A stretch of DNA of 64,000 nucleotides from Leptobrachium leishanense (lineage: Eukaryota; Chordata; Amphibia; Anura; Megophryidae): contig CM019063.1 of the NCBI GenBank assembly GCA_009667805.1, positions 53,924,881-53,988,880 on the forward strand, in the 5' to 3' direction. Under the pieces are notes generated by a model that made no database searches, was not told the origin of the DNA, and saw only the letters and a list, made by a program, of their open reading frames with translations. Shown in pieces: positions 8,950 to 21,049 of this stretch. Each line of letters begins with the position of its first letter. Within the stretch, counting starts at the first letter, position 1. A program made the translations under genes and the position numbers.

Positions 8950-9280
8950 TTTATTTCATGCTTTTTTCTTCTACCTCCTGACCACTTTAGTGTTTTAAAG
9001 TGGTCAGGATGTGAGCAGTGCCCTCCTCCCCTCCTTCCTGCCCAATCTGGAGATATCACCGGGTGAAGTGGAGGAGTTTCCTCCACCCCACCCTGCGTCA
9101 CCAGCAGCCGGGATTCTTGAATTTTCCAGCTGTCAGTCACCAGATCGGTCACTAGTAACAGAGCATGCCGGCATCACCCTTTATAAGATCAATTGATGTA
9201 GCAAGTGTTCTCAGAGAGGCAGTCGAGGGATCGGAGTTGTGCATGTGCGCGTCTTTGATCTATTGTTCTGTGCAGGTGCT
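8950..9280 (-). repeat. Family D repeat, reverse copy
   Basis: The reverse complement aligns with 53230-53680: the GTGCATGTGCGCGTCT block, TCTCAGAGAGGCAG, CAGATCGGTCA, TTGAATTTTCCAGCTG, the GGAGGAAAC block and GACCACTTTA. Only one unit of the 132-bp array of the 53-kb copy is present here. Confidence 0.6.
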
Positions 9281-9512
9281 TCGGAACTTGCGTATGTAAA
9301 GTGTGCAAGTCCTGTAAGGCTGCACAATGTGGGTTTCTATACTTTGCATGATGCGTAGGAGTGCAAATCGAGCAACAAAGCTTCATGGTTTGTGGGTTCA
9401 GGAGTTCCTGATCCGAAGACGCAGAGCTGCAAATGGTGAGGGACAACCGGTGAGTAAATTAACCCAAAAAGAACAAAGTATAGGAAAATAATAGAGCAGA
9501 GGCTGTCAGCAG

Positions 9513-10004
9513 TAGGGATGGGCTGCCGGTTCGAATCAGTTTGAAGTTCGATTCGAACATTGGCTGTTCGAAAGTTTGCGAACTTCAAACTTTTTGGGAT
9601 GTTCGCGGAAAGCTCGAGAAAAAAAGGTTTTCAAAAAAATTAAAAAAAATGCTTAAAAGATCCTAAAACTTCAGACTTAAGACTTCAAATCACGTTTAAA
9701 CAAGAGCAAAAGCGGTAAAAATTAGCTCAGCGCACAGCGGTGAAATGGCTCAGCACTCAGCAGTGAAAGGGTTATAAACATTTTTTTTTCATTGTTTCCT
9801 GTCCCCAGGGCACTACCTGGACCCCCATACACCTTTTATGGCCAATATCTTGCATATATGCCCTCTTGGAGGGGACCTTAATTTTCAAACGTTCAAGCCC
9901 CATTGACTTGCATGGTGTTCGAATTGTGTTTGAGTTCGCGGTCAAGCTTTTTCGGGTGTTCGATTCGAATGTGACCCGAACACGGGGTGTTCGGCCCATC
10001 ACTA
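9513..10004. mobile_element. hAT MITE, family A (TAGGGATGGGC), perfect 8-bp TSD
   Basis: The inverted ends are TAGGGATGGGC and TAGTGATGGGC, with subterminal GTTCG/TTCGAA clusters on both sides. GTCAGCAG flanks both ends (9505-9512 and 10005-10012). A 94-bp piggyBac-type end (9680-9773, ...CAGCAGTGAAAGGGTT) is embedded. The right half (CCTGTCCCCAGGGCA, CACCTTTTATGG, GCCCTCTTGGAGGG) recurs in every family A copy. Confidence 0.92.
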
Positions 10005-10053
10005 GTCAGCAGAATAAGACAAAAACAAAATAGCCGGAGTAAATATAAGTCAC

Positions 10054-10865
10054 TAGGCCTGTGCACCGATTTTTTTTTCGGTTCGATTCGGTTCGGCTCG
10101 TTCGGATGTTTAAACTTTTCGATTCGGCTCGTTTCGACCGATTTCTGTTTCGATTCGGTTCGGTTCGACTCGTTTTTCATGTACATTTTTTTTCGGAATA
10201 TCGACCATTTTTCGTATTTTTATGTCACTTACCTCGTTTTTTGTATCGACTTTTCGAGATTTCGGAAGTTTTCGTACTTTTCGGAACCTCTGTTCTCCTC
10301 GTTTCAAAGTTTGGTAGTCCCTGAACCAAAGAGGAGGAGCTGCTCGCGTGTAAATTCACATATATATAGCAGAGGCTGTCAGCAGGATCTGCCCAATTAT
10401 TTAGAGGAAAAAAATGTGAACTGTTTTTTACAGTTTCTGTTATATGGTTAGGGTAGGATCTTGGGTTCCTGCAGAGGTTTGGCCAGGACAGGTGTTAACC
10501 TCTTAATTAACCTCAACCAAGAGATGTCCTTTTGGTTTAAGTCTTGGACATAGAGTATTGAAGATCACTCCTGAATTTCCCAACAACTTTGAAGTGGACA
10601 GTCATCATCGAATTTCAGAATAAAACAGCTGGAACCGAAATCACGAATGGAACCGAAATCATGAATAGAGTGAAAATAAATTTCGATTTGACACATTTCA
10701 AGTCCATTCGAAAATTCCGAAAATATTTCGTTTCGGCTCGGAAAACTTTTCGGATCTGCCATTTTCGGATCTAAAAATTTTTGGAAAATCGGCCGCATCC
10801 GAAAACACGAATCGGGAAATTTCGTGAAAATTCCGAAATTCCGAAACCCGAAACGCACATCCCTA
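10054..10865. mobile_element. hAT MITE, family B (TAGGNNTGTGC), perfect 8-bp TSD
   Basis: The ends are TAGGCCTGTGCACCG and, inverted, TAGGGATGTGCGTTTCGGG. TAAGTCAC flanks both sides (10046-10053 and 10866-10873). Both arms are dense in TTCG/CGAA. A 280-bp unrelated middle (about 10310-10590) is missing from the 39739-40288 copy, so it is an insertion here or a deletion there. Confidence 0.92.
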
Positions 10866-10873
10866 TAAGTCAC

Positions 10874-11570
10874 TTATTTTGTTATCATATTTTACAGTAA
10901 ACTTCCAGACTTTACAGGAACTGTCAGCTGTTTAGCCCCAGACAACAGAAAGTGGCTCGGCCAATCACGGGCTCGATTTAATTCTATTTGCTGTTGTATA
11001 ATTTTTTTTTATATCAGCTGATTGTGGACACACTTTTTCAAAATATCACCTGATTCAGTTGAGAAAGTTTGGCTAGAGCCGATAGCTGAACAATAGTGCT
11101 GATCCAAAAAAAATCTGGACAGTAAAACGTCCGAAAAAGCTATTTTTCGGTCGGCATCATACAGATTTTTGCTTTAAAACATGGTTATTAGAAATTTCCA
11201 ATGTTTAAACAAAGGTTTCAGTCTTATTCCCTCTATTTCATTCCTTGAAAATCCATTTATCAGCACCTTTCAGTATTTTTTTCAGATATTGACATACCAA
11301 TGAATTCGAATTTAACCGCTAAAGTAGATATTTCCAGTGGAATGTATCGCCGCGACATCTGATACTCGATTCAAATTTTTTATCAAGGAATTATAGTGAC
11401 AGTAAATCCACATTTCAATCTTATGAACTAAGAGATGGCTTAAAAAATGCCAAAAAAGGTCATGTTTCTGGCCATCGTTTAGAATAAAATGGAGCTCCAA
11501 GTTTCACCTAACTAAGGATATACAAATCTATGGACACTGAAATAACTCCATATACCAAGAAATAAATATA
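10874..11570. other. No feature recognised
   Basis: AT-rich sequence without terminal repeats, tandem units or domain-bearing frames. Confidence 0.4.
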
Positions 11571-12349
11571 GAGGGTTATTCAGATACAGCCGAACTTACC
11601 CTGATATTGCACCGAACAGTGAATTTATCCCAACGGTGCAATTTCAGAGCTTAGTCAAAAAGCTGACAGTTCGCCAAATATTGGCAAATTGCCAGCGAAA
11701 TATGGTGAACTTCAGCCGGAGTGGAATTCCCTATAGAGAAACAATGGTTAATCTATTCAGAGAACATCGAACAGCAGTGAAATTTCGGAGAAATGCCCTG
11801 ATCTTCGGTGGTTTCATTCGTCAGGTTTAATCAGGCGAATCCCATAGGTTTCAATGATAAAAATGCTCCCGTTTTATTAAATAATTATAAAACCGTTTAT
11901 TCTTTTAATTTGCAGCAAAAAGTATCTTCATTTGCTTTAGGATTTTTTCGGCATTTTTGGGGATTTTTTCGACAAATTTATTTTCGATATATTTTTTAAA
12001 TAGCGTTTGAAAACAACTTTTAAAATTTGCGGCTCTTTTTTAAATTTTATTTTTTTCACCCTGTTAGTTGGCTTGTCAACTTTTTACGGCGGCTGGTCGG
12101 CTCTCTGTTGGTGGTTTGTCGGCTTTTTTCGGATGTGGTCGTGGTTTTTTCGGCTGTTTTGCAGCGGTTTTTGCATTTGAATCTGCAGTTTTTTGGTGAT
12201 TTTTAAGTACGATGCAACGGTTTTGCGGCTGTTTTTCGGATCCAGTTGGCGGCTTTCCCTGGACTTGCAATGCTGAATTCACCGCATGGTCGGGGAATTT
12301 GATTCCCCAAAGTGCGGGAAACGAAATTCACTACCTGTGAATAACCCTG
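11571..12349 (+). mobile_element. Complete MITE with 3-bp ATA duplication (family CAGGGTTATTC)
   Basis: GAGGGTTATTCAG at the left pairs with GAATAACCCTG at the right, and ATA flanks both ends (11568-11570 and 12350-12352). The interior has CCGAA-rich ends and a T-rich middle with repeated TTTTCGGC phrasing on one strand. There is no transposase. Other copies are at 4812/8334, 34537, 40601, 46650, 47401 and 50886. Confidence 0.85.
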
Positions 12350-12352
12350 ATA

Positions 12353-12879
12353 GAGCTCACATTAATTGTTTCGAGCAGTTATAGAGAAAATATAATGACA
12401 CATTTAAAATGAGTCAATCAAAAAAAAACTCATCCGCAGCCAAATTTTTTTAAATTTTGCCAAAAAAAAATGTTTTTTCGACTAAGCATGAAACCCCAAT
12501 ATGTAAATAGTATTTCATTTTGGTTTTTCTTTTTCCCTGTCTGAAAATCCATTTATAAACCATTTCCCCACATTCAGAATATTCCTTTTGTTTTCTTAAT
12601 CGGCTTACTAAAAATTTGAATTGAATTAATAAAGCCAACTTTTCCATTAGCGAGTGTAAATGCTAGTGCCGACAATAGAGACAATTTTTTTTCGGGAATC
12701 TAAATACCGAAATGCCCTTAATTAAATCTGGTAAAATCCTTTATAAATAAATAAATAAGTAAAATAAATATAGAGTAAAATAGAAACGTTGCATAGAAAT
12801 TGCTGCTGTGAGATAATAAAATAAGGTAAATTACCTCTTTTTTAATGTTTCATGTATTTGTTTATCCTTTACAGGAATA
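12353..12879. other. No gene; short LINE/SINE tail at 12730-12770
   Basis: Mostly featureless AT-rich DNA. At 12730-12770 a GGTAAAATCCTTTATAAATA tail with AATAAATA repeats matches the tail at 61557-61618 and, inverted, 56563-56600. It looks like the last bases of a 5'-truncated retroposon. Confidence 0.45.
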
Positions 12880-13082
12880 TTCCTAGGGTGAAAATCTCTA
12901 AACTCTAGATGGCGTCCCTTATCTGGCACAATGTCACTTGGGGTCTGCATTATCAGCATACAGACAGAAATGGCCTTTTTGTCAGTAAATGTGATGCACA
13001 CAGATAATAAAATGGTGAGAGCTCCTGCTTATGGGGATTAGTACTGATCAGAATGAGATTATTAGCAATGCAATATCTGTAT
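12880..13082 (+). repeat. Repeat family G, left part (interrupted by hAT at 13083)
   Basis: It aligns with 43230-43688: GGCACAATGTCAC, GGTCTGCATTATCAGCATAC, GATAATAAAATGGTGAGA and GATTATTAGCAATGCAATAT. In the 43-kb copy the sequence runs on uninterrupted where this copy is cut by the 13083-17366 insertion and resumes at 17375. Confidence 0.8.
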
Positions 13083-13828
13083 TAGGGATGAGCGTTCGGT
13101 TCGGATCTGGTCAGAGTTCGAAACGAACATCGGCCGTTCGAAAGTTCGTGAACTTTGAACTTTTTGGGATGTTTGCCAAAAGTTCGAAAACAAAATAGAA
13201 AAAAGTATAAAAAATGCTTTAAAAATACAAAACAATCTAGAAATAAAGAGACTCTTTACTGCAGAATATTATAAGCAACGGTTTATTAGATATTGAATTA
13301 AAACGGGAATATTTTTAACATTGAAGCCTATGGGATAAAACATTCTTGTTACTAAAACATCAGGCAGACACGGCCCTCTAATCAGGCACTGTAGAGGGCA
13401 GCCTGCCGGGGCCTCCCAAGGATCCCCTTGAGGAGCATGCGGCCACCGGACAGAGCTGCGACTGTGCGGGCTAGCCGCCCGGGTGCATGTTGCAGGCGGC
13501 ACAGGAGGGAGCCACTGCACCTGTGGCTACGGCAGACCCCCCCACAACCAGGATCCAGGGAGCCCCCACTGGCCACCAGGTTAAGGTAAGGCGACACATT
13601 TCTAAATAAAATAAAATCCGAGGACATTTTTAAATGTCCCCGGGAACATAAAATAAAACTCTTTTTTTTTCTTCCTCTACCTGGCTGAATGTACTTAATT
13701 ATATATATATTAGATACATTCAGCTAGGTACAAGGGGGTGGCATGGGGGCTGCGTGGGGTCTCAGGCAGTGGTTTGTTTTTTTGTGTGTATATTTTTAGC
13801 AAATTTATAGGGGAAGGTAAGGGCAGGT

Positions 13829-14130
13829 ATGATATATATAAATATATATATATATAAGATATATATCTATATTCTTATAAATATATATATCCAGACTTGT
13901 ATGACACACATTTTGGCAACTAATTGCCCCCCCCATTTGGCTGATCCCTCCAGAAGAAATGTTGAACCCGATAGAGCAGAGAATAATATATATATTATTA
14001 TAATATATATAGCATTTAGTTGAGATTGTCCACATGCCACTCCCCCCATGTGCGTATATGTATATATGGTCTGAGGTCTGTGGGTGGGTGTATATATATA
14101 TCTGCGTGTTGATATATACTGTATATATGT
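13829..14130. repeat. (TA)n / TATATC microsatellite clusters
   Basis: Runs of TATATA with occasional C or G at 13829-13890, 13985-14012 and 14090-14130. The 188-codon minus frame and its plus-strand shadows here consist of Ile/Tyr repeats produced by this sequence. Confidence 0.85.
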
Positions 14131-14632
14131 CTTTGTGTGGTATCCAGGGCCGGTGCAAGCATTTTTTTTTATTCAGGAGAAGTTGCGTTTTGGTGCTCCC
14201 CTCCACCCAATCTGTGCCATGCCAATCGGGAGTGTTTGGTGTCCTCACGCATTGCCAATCTATCCTGTACCTGGTTCCCCTCCTGTGCCACAGGGCCAAT
14301 CTACAGAGTGTGTGGTTCCCTCCTTTGGCAATGTGACATAGGAGGGTACCAGGCACTGCACAAATTTGCAATGTGGCCTGGTGGTGCCCCCTGGTCTTGC
14401 TGTGTCAATATACCCACATATTTCAAACTGTGTGCCACTCCCAGTGTTTCCCTGTGATCCTGCTACCTACCACTCTCACTCTCTTGCTGTGGTCCACTGT
14501 CTGACTCCAGGTCTCCAGAAGCAGACTGGCAGCAGGGTCCTCATCCTATAATTCAATTCACTCCCCCGTAATTAATTTTTCCCCTTTAACTACTTTCACC
14601 CCCTCCCCATTAAATTCATTTCATATAGCGTA

Positions 14633-14955
14633 TGACAGAGCTCCACAGCAATAAAACTCACAGTAATGTGCGCTGTGTATGAGCGTATGACAGAACTCCA
14701 CAGCAATAAACCTCACAGTAATGTGCGCTGTGTATGAGCATATCACAGAGCGCCACAGCAATAAACCTTATAGTAATGTTCAGTTTGTGTGTATGAAAGT
14801 ATCACTGTGCTCCACAGCAATAAAACTCACACTCATACACACTGCCCATTACTGTATCACAGAGCTCCACAGCAATAAAACTCACAGCAATGTGTGGTGT
14901 GTATGAGCGTATCACAGAGCTCCACAGCAATAAACCTCACAGTAATGTACCGATA
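14633..14955. repeat. 55-bp minisatellite, second locus (about 6 copies)
   Basis: Same unit as 5125-5600 (GCTCCACAGCAATAAAACTC), here with more divergence between units and one apparent internal inversion near 14830. Confidence 0.85.
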
Positions 14956-14964
14956 TCAGTTTAC

Positions 14965-15740
14965 TCAAACCCCCCAGCAGGACATTACACACGCACACAC
15001 ACACACACACCCAGCAGCACATTACACACCACCCCAGCAGAACTTTACACACACACACCCCCAGCAGAACCTTTACACACACACACACCCCCAGCAGAAC
15101 ATTACACCCCCACCTCCCCAGCAGAACATTACACCCCCAGCAGAACATTACACCCCCAGCAGAACATTACCCCCCAGCAAAACATTACACCCCCAGCAGA
15201 ACATTACACACACCCCCCAGCAGAACATTACACCCCCAGCAAAACATTAAACCGCCAGCAAAACATTACACCCCCAGCAGAATATTACACACACACACAC
15301 ACCCCCAGCAAAACATTACCCCCAGCAAAACATTACACCCCCGAGCAGAACATTACACCCCCAGCAGAATATTACACACACACACACACACACACCCCAG
15401 CAAAACATTACACCCCAAGCAGAATATTACACACACACACACACACACCCCAGCAAAACATTACACCCCCAGCAAAACATTATACCCCCAGCAAAACATT
15501 ATACCCCGCAGCAAAACATTACCCCCCAGCAAAACATTACACCCCCAGCAAAACATTACCCCCCAGCAAAACATTACCCCTCCCAGCAAAACATTACACC
15601 CCCCAGCAGAACATTACACCCCCGAGCAGAACATTACACCCCCGAGCGGAACATTACACACACACCCCCAGCAGAACATTACACCCCCCGAGCAGAACAT
15701 TATACCCCCCCGAGAAGAACATTACACACACAAACACCCT
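14965..15740. repeat. About 19-bp minisatellite CCCCCAGCAGAACATTACA with (CA)n
   Basis: About 35 copies of CCCCAGCARAACATTACAC, separated by variable (CA)n stretches. The 361-codon plus frame 14890-15975 is a Thr/His/Pro repeat translation and is not called as a gene. Confidence 0.9.
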
Positions 15741-16599
15741 CCCCTCCCTCAGTTTATTCAAACCTTTTAAAAATCTTCTCTCGGCCTCTCTGCCCAGTCC
15801 TCCTTCACACTACAGTGGAAGCACGCAGGCTGACTCTGCTGCAGGGCCGCACCCTAAGCTTTGGGGTTTGTCCTCCAGGCTTTTCTGCTGCTGCGTGCCC
15901 TGGCTATGCGTGTCACGTGAGGGGGCGGGGCCACATTATGCATTGTGCCTGCTCATGTTTAGAATGTGGGTCTGAGGCAGGCACACTGCATCGGTTTGAG
16001 ACTGAGCGGCTGGGCCCCTGGTTGATATCTGAAGATCATTCATAGCTCCGCTTCCGGTATTTTAAAAACAGAATTTTTCCGCCCTGGTGGTATCAATGCA
16101 TCCCTACTCTATACACAGCACCCCGTGTCCCTATAATTTATATGATCAGGGGTTACCTTTTTTTTATATTTTTATACTATTCCTATTAAATTAACAGTAA
16201 TTTTTGATGTATTTTATTCAGTAGAAACTTTTTTTGCCTATATAACATGTGCTTTGTGAAAATAAAACTGTTTTGTGTGTACATTTTAATTTAGTTAATG
16301 GATTCCTGTCCAGTGCGGTGATAAGCAAACGTAATGCAGTGTAGACGCGAGGCAGAGCGGAGTGAAGTCAAGCCTGCAAAATGTTTGCTTCGCTTCGCTA
16401 CGCTGTAGGTCGCTACATGCTCAGTGTGTCTCAGACTTTATTCCCGCATTGCTAGCTTACCGGATCAGTTTGTATACTTGTTACTGACCCTGCTTGTTCT
16501 GAGGACCCGATCTGTTGCACGACTTTGGCTGCCATTTGGCTATTCTCCCTGTGTATTCCCTGCCTGTTCTGTTTGCTTCCTGTTGCTACTGGTGTGCGC

Positions 16600-16850
16600 C
16601 GATTCTCACCATATACAGTAGCGCAGTACAAGTGCCTAAACATTGCTGACCCAGTTTTGTTATAGCTGCTGATGTAACTGAATAGATTGGGGATCTCTTC
16701 TGCATTACCAAAACCTCCACCACTGCACTCTTCCACAATACCTCAGAGGGGTTACGGTGTGACGGCACTGTTGCCGACACTAAAGGCCCATTTTTAAAGC
16801 ACCTATTGTTACTTTCATCCAAAGCCTGCATAAGTTTCACCATAATTTAG
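16600..16850 (-). mobile_element. Fragment of hAT 3' region (single-copy form of the 23-kb array unit)
   Basis: The reverse complement matches 23530-23660: GTAACCCCTCTG, GGTATTGTGGAAGAGTGCAG, TGGTGGAGGTTTTG, AATGCAGAAGA and ATCTATTC. It contains one unit of what is a tandem array at 22955-23590. Confidence 0.75.
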
Positions 16851-17374
16851 CCAAATAAAATCACTAAACTTGTTTTGCGTGTCCTAAAATGTCTCCTCTT
16901 TCCATACAGGCTGCCGCCCCAAGCAGTTGTTTATGAATAGATTAAAGGAAAAACATTTACCGTCATTTGATATGTCATTTTTTTGTTTTTAAATGTTTCT
17001 ATACATTCTACAAATCCGCCACTTCACGGGCAGGTTATGGGGACCTCCTAGGCATGATATTTGAAGGAATTTTTCGTTTTTATTCTTAACCTTTATTTCA
17101 TGGAAAACTCACTGTTCCTTTAAAAACGTTTTTTTTTTTACTTTTTGTCCTCGTTTCCTGTCCCCCAGGGCACAACCCGGACCCCCATACACCTTTTATG
17201 GCAAATATCTAGCATATATGCCCTCTTGGAGGGCACTCTAAAAATCGAACTTTTGGGTCCCATTAACTTACATTGAGTTCGGTTCGTGTTCGAGTTCGAG
17301 CTTGAACTTTTGAAATTGTTCAAATTCGAATGCGAACCGAACACGGGTGCGTTCGGCTCATCCCTAATCTATAT

Positions 17375-17690
17375 GTGCTGCATAATGCCTGTGTATGGCA
17401 ACTACAGCAACACCTTGTATCTGTATGTGCCGCATAATGCCTGTGTATGGCAATTACAGCAACACCTTGTATCTGTATGTGCTGCATAATGCCTGTGTAT
17501 GGCAATTACAGCAACACCATGTATCTGTATGTGCTGCATAATGTCTGTATGGCAATTACAGCAACACCTTGCATCTGTATGTGCTGCATAATGCCTGTGG
17601 ATGGCAAGTACAGCAACACCTTGTATCTGTATGTGCTGCATAATGCCTGTGTATGACAATTACAGCAACACCTTGTATTTGTACTGTACA
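17375..17690. repeat. 52-bp tandem repeat (6 copies), part of repeat family G
   Basis: The unit contains GTGCTGCATAATGCCTGTGT and ATTACAGCAACACCTTGTAT. It continues family G from 13082 across the hAT insertion. The overlapping short frames on both strands are repeat artefacts. Confidence 0.9.
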
Positions 17691-17694
17691 GGGA

Positions 17695-18295
17695 TTTACA
17701 CTCATTATAACCCCTATATCGTATCCCTGTACAGCAGTGACTGACCCCACAGCTCCCCCTGCAGGAAAGTTTGTTGAGCTATTGTTACTGTGAGGGTTGG
17801 GGCTACTCTTTGTAGTTATTATACAGTAATAGAGGATTCGCCGGGAGCACACTAATGCATTTAAAGGTTATGCAAATGGTGTATTATACATGCAAATTAT
17901 TTTATTTTTTTCTAATGCTTCAATGTATAATTGTGTATACACTTTATGATAGTGAAAGGGTTAAGCAGTTATTCTAGACCAAATCTTTGACAACCATGTC
18001 TTTACTATACATGCCCGGGAGACTCTTGCTCAGCTGTTTTGGAAGTGCTTTACCACTTGAGTCTTCTGGATGGGCACATTCATGGTCTCCCTTTATTTCC
18101 TCTTCTTATCATGTTCCTCTTCAGAGGCTTTTTGGCTTTTTTGGGGCATTCACCTATCTAAATGTCTCGACATCTGACTGTTCTGATTCTAACCTTGTCT
18201 TGTCCTGCTCCTATTGGCTTTACCAACTCTGAAGTCAATAATATAAGAATCTGGTCTATCTAGACATATGCATATACGATATACTACTGTATATG
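17695..18295. other. No feature recognised
   Basis: Mixed-composition DNA. The plus frame 17987-18232 has no domain I recognise. Confidence 0.4.
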
Positions 18296-18299
18296 GACA

Positions 18300-18810
18300 C
18301 ACGTTTTGGAACCCCTGACCATTACGCCAACAGTGGTTCCTATGCATTTGAAATACATACAGTAGACATTAATATGGAGTTGCAGCTATGACAGCTTCCA
18401 CTCTTCTGTGATGGCTTTCCACAAGATTTTGAGGTGTTTCTGTAGGAATTTTTGCCCATTCATCCACTAGAGCTTTTGTGAGTGATGTTGGTCAAGGAAG
18501 CCTGGCTCGGCATCTCCGTTCCAGTTCATTCCAAAGTTGCTTGGATGAAGTTGAGGTCAGGGCTTTGAGTGTGGTCAGACAAGTTCTTCTGCACCAAACT
18601 TATCCAACCATGTTTGTATGGACCTTGCTTTGTGCGCTGAGGATCAGTCATGCTGGAATAGAAAAGAAGCTCTTCAGAACAGCCCATGTTTTAACAAATG
18701 TTTGTAAATTCAGACTGCAGGGCTGGGGGCACGATTTTATACACCTGTGGCAATGGGTCTGATTGAAACATCTGAATTCAAACATCAAGAGGTGTGTCAC
18801 AATACGTTTG
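18300..18810 (-). mobile_element. Tc1/mariner-like transposon, internally deleted
   Basis: The plus strand carries the reverse complement of a Tc1-type element: TTTTTGCCCATTCATCCA, CCTGGCTCGGCATCTCCG, TTCATTCCAAAGTTGCTTGG, GAGGTCAGGGCTTTGAGTG and GACCTTGCTTTGTGC, then a jump at about 18665 to the far end (ACAAATGTTTGTAAATTCAG, TTATACACCTGTGGCAATGG). Most of the transposase between is deleted, including the DDE core. The outer ends (ACACGTTTTGGAACCCC and CACAATACGTTTGAGAC) are roughly inverted. It is a non-coding remnant. Confidence 0.75.
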
Positions 18811-18814
18811 AGAC

Positions 18815-19865
18815 CTTGTTAAATTTTAGATACGTGTTTCGTCATATAATGATAATGTGATCCAGAATTTGTATCTATCTTAGAGAGTAAATATGGTAAA
18901 ACAGCAGGTGGTAGGTCGATATCTACACCAGACTCTAAATTATGGCATGAACTGGCGCTTTATTTGCCGTAAGAGATAGATTTGCAGTGTTATGGCCGCT
19001 TATTTAATAAGATTACTTAATAGCTGAGTAATATTGATTTGAACATTCTATCTATGATATGATGATTACGATAATTGTGATTCATGTAGTTTATTTGATT
19101 TGGTGTAATATATGCAGGTGATAATTCTCATCCTCATGCATAATGAGAGTTTAAAAAGCTAGGCTGTCATAGGCCATGGCAACAGATGGCATTTCTGGGA
19201 AGCACCTAAAGTGCAGATAAGTGGCTACTAAACAAGTGATTACTCTTCATTAGACTCTGCAGAATGTTGCTCCTTAGGATTGCCGGATTATCCCCATGCC
19301 AAACGCTTTAAGAGATTACTCTATCCCTGACCAATTACCCAATTTATGTCTTTAATTACTAAAATAAATTATTATAAATTAACTTTTATTAATCCGGGCT
19401 GTTTATGTTTGCCTGGCATTAATATGTTTTAATTAAACTATTGAAAACTAATGATGAATGATTCACCGAGTGTTGGATTTCTGACATCTATTGCTATATG
19501 CACACAGAGTATAGAAGGAAAATATATATATAAAGATAGATATAGAGATATATAGTTATATGTTTTACTCGCCCAATTCCCTTATTGACACTTTGCCAGA
19601 AACCTTATTATTCAGCCCAGGTCTGTAATGGGGTTTAGATATAGTATTTCTTTTCCACACTTCCATCGTTCCATCACTTTGGAATTTAACACTCAATGTA
19701 ATCATGTCAGAAAAGCAAGAACGGACTATCAACCTCCCATTGCTCTTAGGATTTGAACGTCAAAACTTCTAGAAGATAATCAGTAACCATCCAGGAGTTA
19801 TGAAGTTACCTTGAAAACATGCACTTTGAACCCGATAATTGTGAGTAGAAAGATTTTTTACGTCT
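18815..19865. other. No feature recognised
   Basis: About 1 kb of AT-rich, apparently single-copy sequence with no repeats, terminal repeats or domain-bearing frames that I can see. Confidence 0.45.
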
Positions 19866-20620
19866 GTAACCATTGCAGGAGCAGCTGAGAGTCACAATGC
19901 TCTGGAACTTTGCAAACACTGTTTACTGATATGTGGTTATACCACTTCTGAAATCCTTGGAGGATAAACTGAGATAAACAATACTCTGGTAATCTGAACT
20001 CACTGTTTACCAGCAGAAGCAGGACCAGCAGAGATACACAATGCTCTAGTACTTTGCACTCACTGATTACCACTAGACAGTTGTTATCATTGGAGGACCA
20101 GCTGAGATATAGTACAATGCTCATACTTTTCACCAAAAATCTGCCTGTAGAAGGGTATACCACATCCAAAACACTTGGAGGACCAGCTGAGATACATAAT
20201 GCTCTTGCAATTTGCACTCATTGTTTAACAGTAAATTAATGTGCCACCTCTGTAATCTTTGGAGGACCACCTGAAGTGCACAATCTGATACTTTGCACTC
20301 ACTGTTAACCAGTAGATAACTGTACCATTACTATAACCCTTTCACAACCAGTTAAGATACATATTGCTCTGGTACTTTGCACGCACTGCTTACCAGTGGA
20401 TGGATGTGCTACTTCAGTAACATTGAAGAACCAGCTGAGATACATAATGATGTAGCACTTTGCACTCACTGGTTACTACTAGACAATTGTGACCATGAAA
20501 GACCATCTGATATATACAATGCTCATACTTTTTACCCATTGCTGCCTGTAGATGGATATGTTACTTATGAAACTTTTGTAGAACCCACCATAACCTATCA
20601 GTTAGGTTTGATGGACTTGT
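19866..20620. repeat. Degenerate 84-bp tandem repeat (about 9 copies)
   Basis: Units start near 19876, 19962, 20026, 20091, 20177, 20261, 20346, 20429 and 20497, each with GAGGACCAGCTGAGATACA and TACTTTGCACTCACTG variants. Divergence between units is high, so the array is old. Confidence 0.85.
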
Positions 20621-20639
20621 CTCCTTGTACCAATTAGGA

Positions 20640-21049
20640 AATGATGGGGTGGTATCCCCTTCATCAACTAATCACGATAGTCTGGGTCACGGATGTGCAA
20701 TTCATTTTTCAAAGGTGTCACATGAGAAACTGGGATGGTAGTGGAGGGCCGAACCAATAGGCTGAACTTAAGTCTGTTCCATATTAATTTTATTGCCTTT
20801 TTAAAAATAAGTAAATAATATGGTTTTAATTAGCTGAATACATGTTACTATAACTATAGGGCTATGAAATTGTGGAATAGGTCAAATATAGCAGTAGTAA
20901 AATAGTAGAAACACCAATCAGTATCACTGTCACTATTTAATTTTATTTTTGCCATAACATACTTTTAACTTCACAAAAACAATGCTGAAAATGTTTATTT
21001 TTTTGTAGTATGGTATAAACCAGCAATTAATTAACTTTATACAAAAAAA
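20640..21049. other. No feature recognised
   Basis: AT-rich sequence leading into the 3' flank of the transposase fragment at 21050. Confidence 0.4.

Larger units (their letters stand above)
14590..16025 (+). mobile_element. Partial copy of the 4997-7016 hAT family
   Basis: It shares the 55-bp minisatellite and, at 15910-16020, the CACGTGA...GGGGC...ATGCA...CTGCTC...GAATGTGG order and the GCTGGGCCCC end block of 6840-6960. The terminal repeats and TSD are gone. A 19-bp minisatellite present here is absent from the complete copy. Confidence 0.6.
13083..17366. mobile_element. 4.3-kb composite hAT insertion, family A ends, 8-bp TSD (7/8)
   Basis: The ends are TAGGGATGAGCGTTCGG and, inverted, TAGGGATGAGCCGAACGC. 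ATCTGTAT (13075-13082) and ATCTATAT (17367-17374) flank it, and the paralogous empty site at 43673-43681 confirms the junction. Inside are the family A subterminal blocks, a GC-rich segment (13370-13600), TA microsatellites, a partial copy of the 4997-7016 hAT with two minisatellites, an LTR-like stretch, and at 16600-16850 a piece matching the 3' side of the transposase-bearing hAT near 23.5 kb. I find no intact transposase. Confidence 0.8.

Noticed and set aside
10061..10451. Phe/Arg-rich frames
   Set aside because: They are translations of the TTCG-rich arm of the family B MITE; the mirrored copy at 40084-40281 gives the same peptides.
13924..14000. Small LINE fragment, suggested by GGCTGATCCCTCC shared with 30226
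   Set aside because: The match is about 14 bases with no extension on either side.
13805..14371. 188-codon minus-strand Ile/Tyr-rich frame
   Set aside because: It follows TA microsatellites and has no domain; the ISQMGG phrase that resembles LINE protein is too short to count.
14965..15740. CRISPR-like look of regular short repeats
   Set aside because: Unit and spacer are not distinct; spacers are (CA)n or absent. It is a minisatellite in eukaryotic DNA.
14890..15975. 361-codon plus-strand frame rich in Thr, His and Pro
   Set aside because: It is produced by the 19-bp and (CA)n repeats; no domain, and an adjacent frame is also open.
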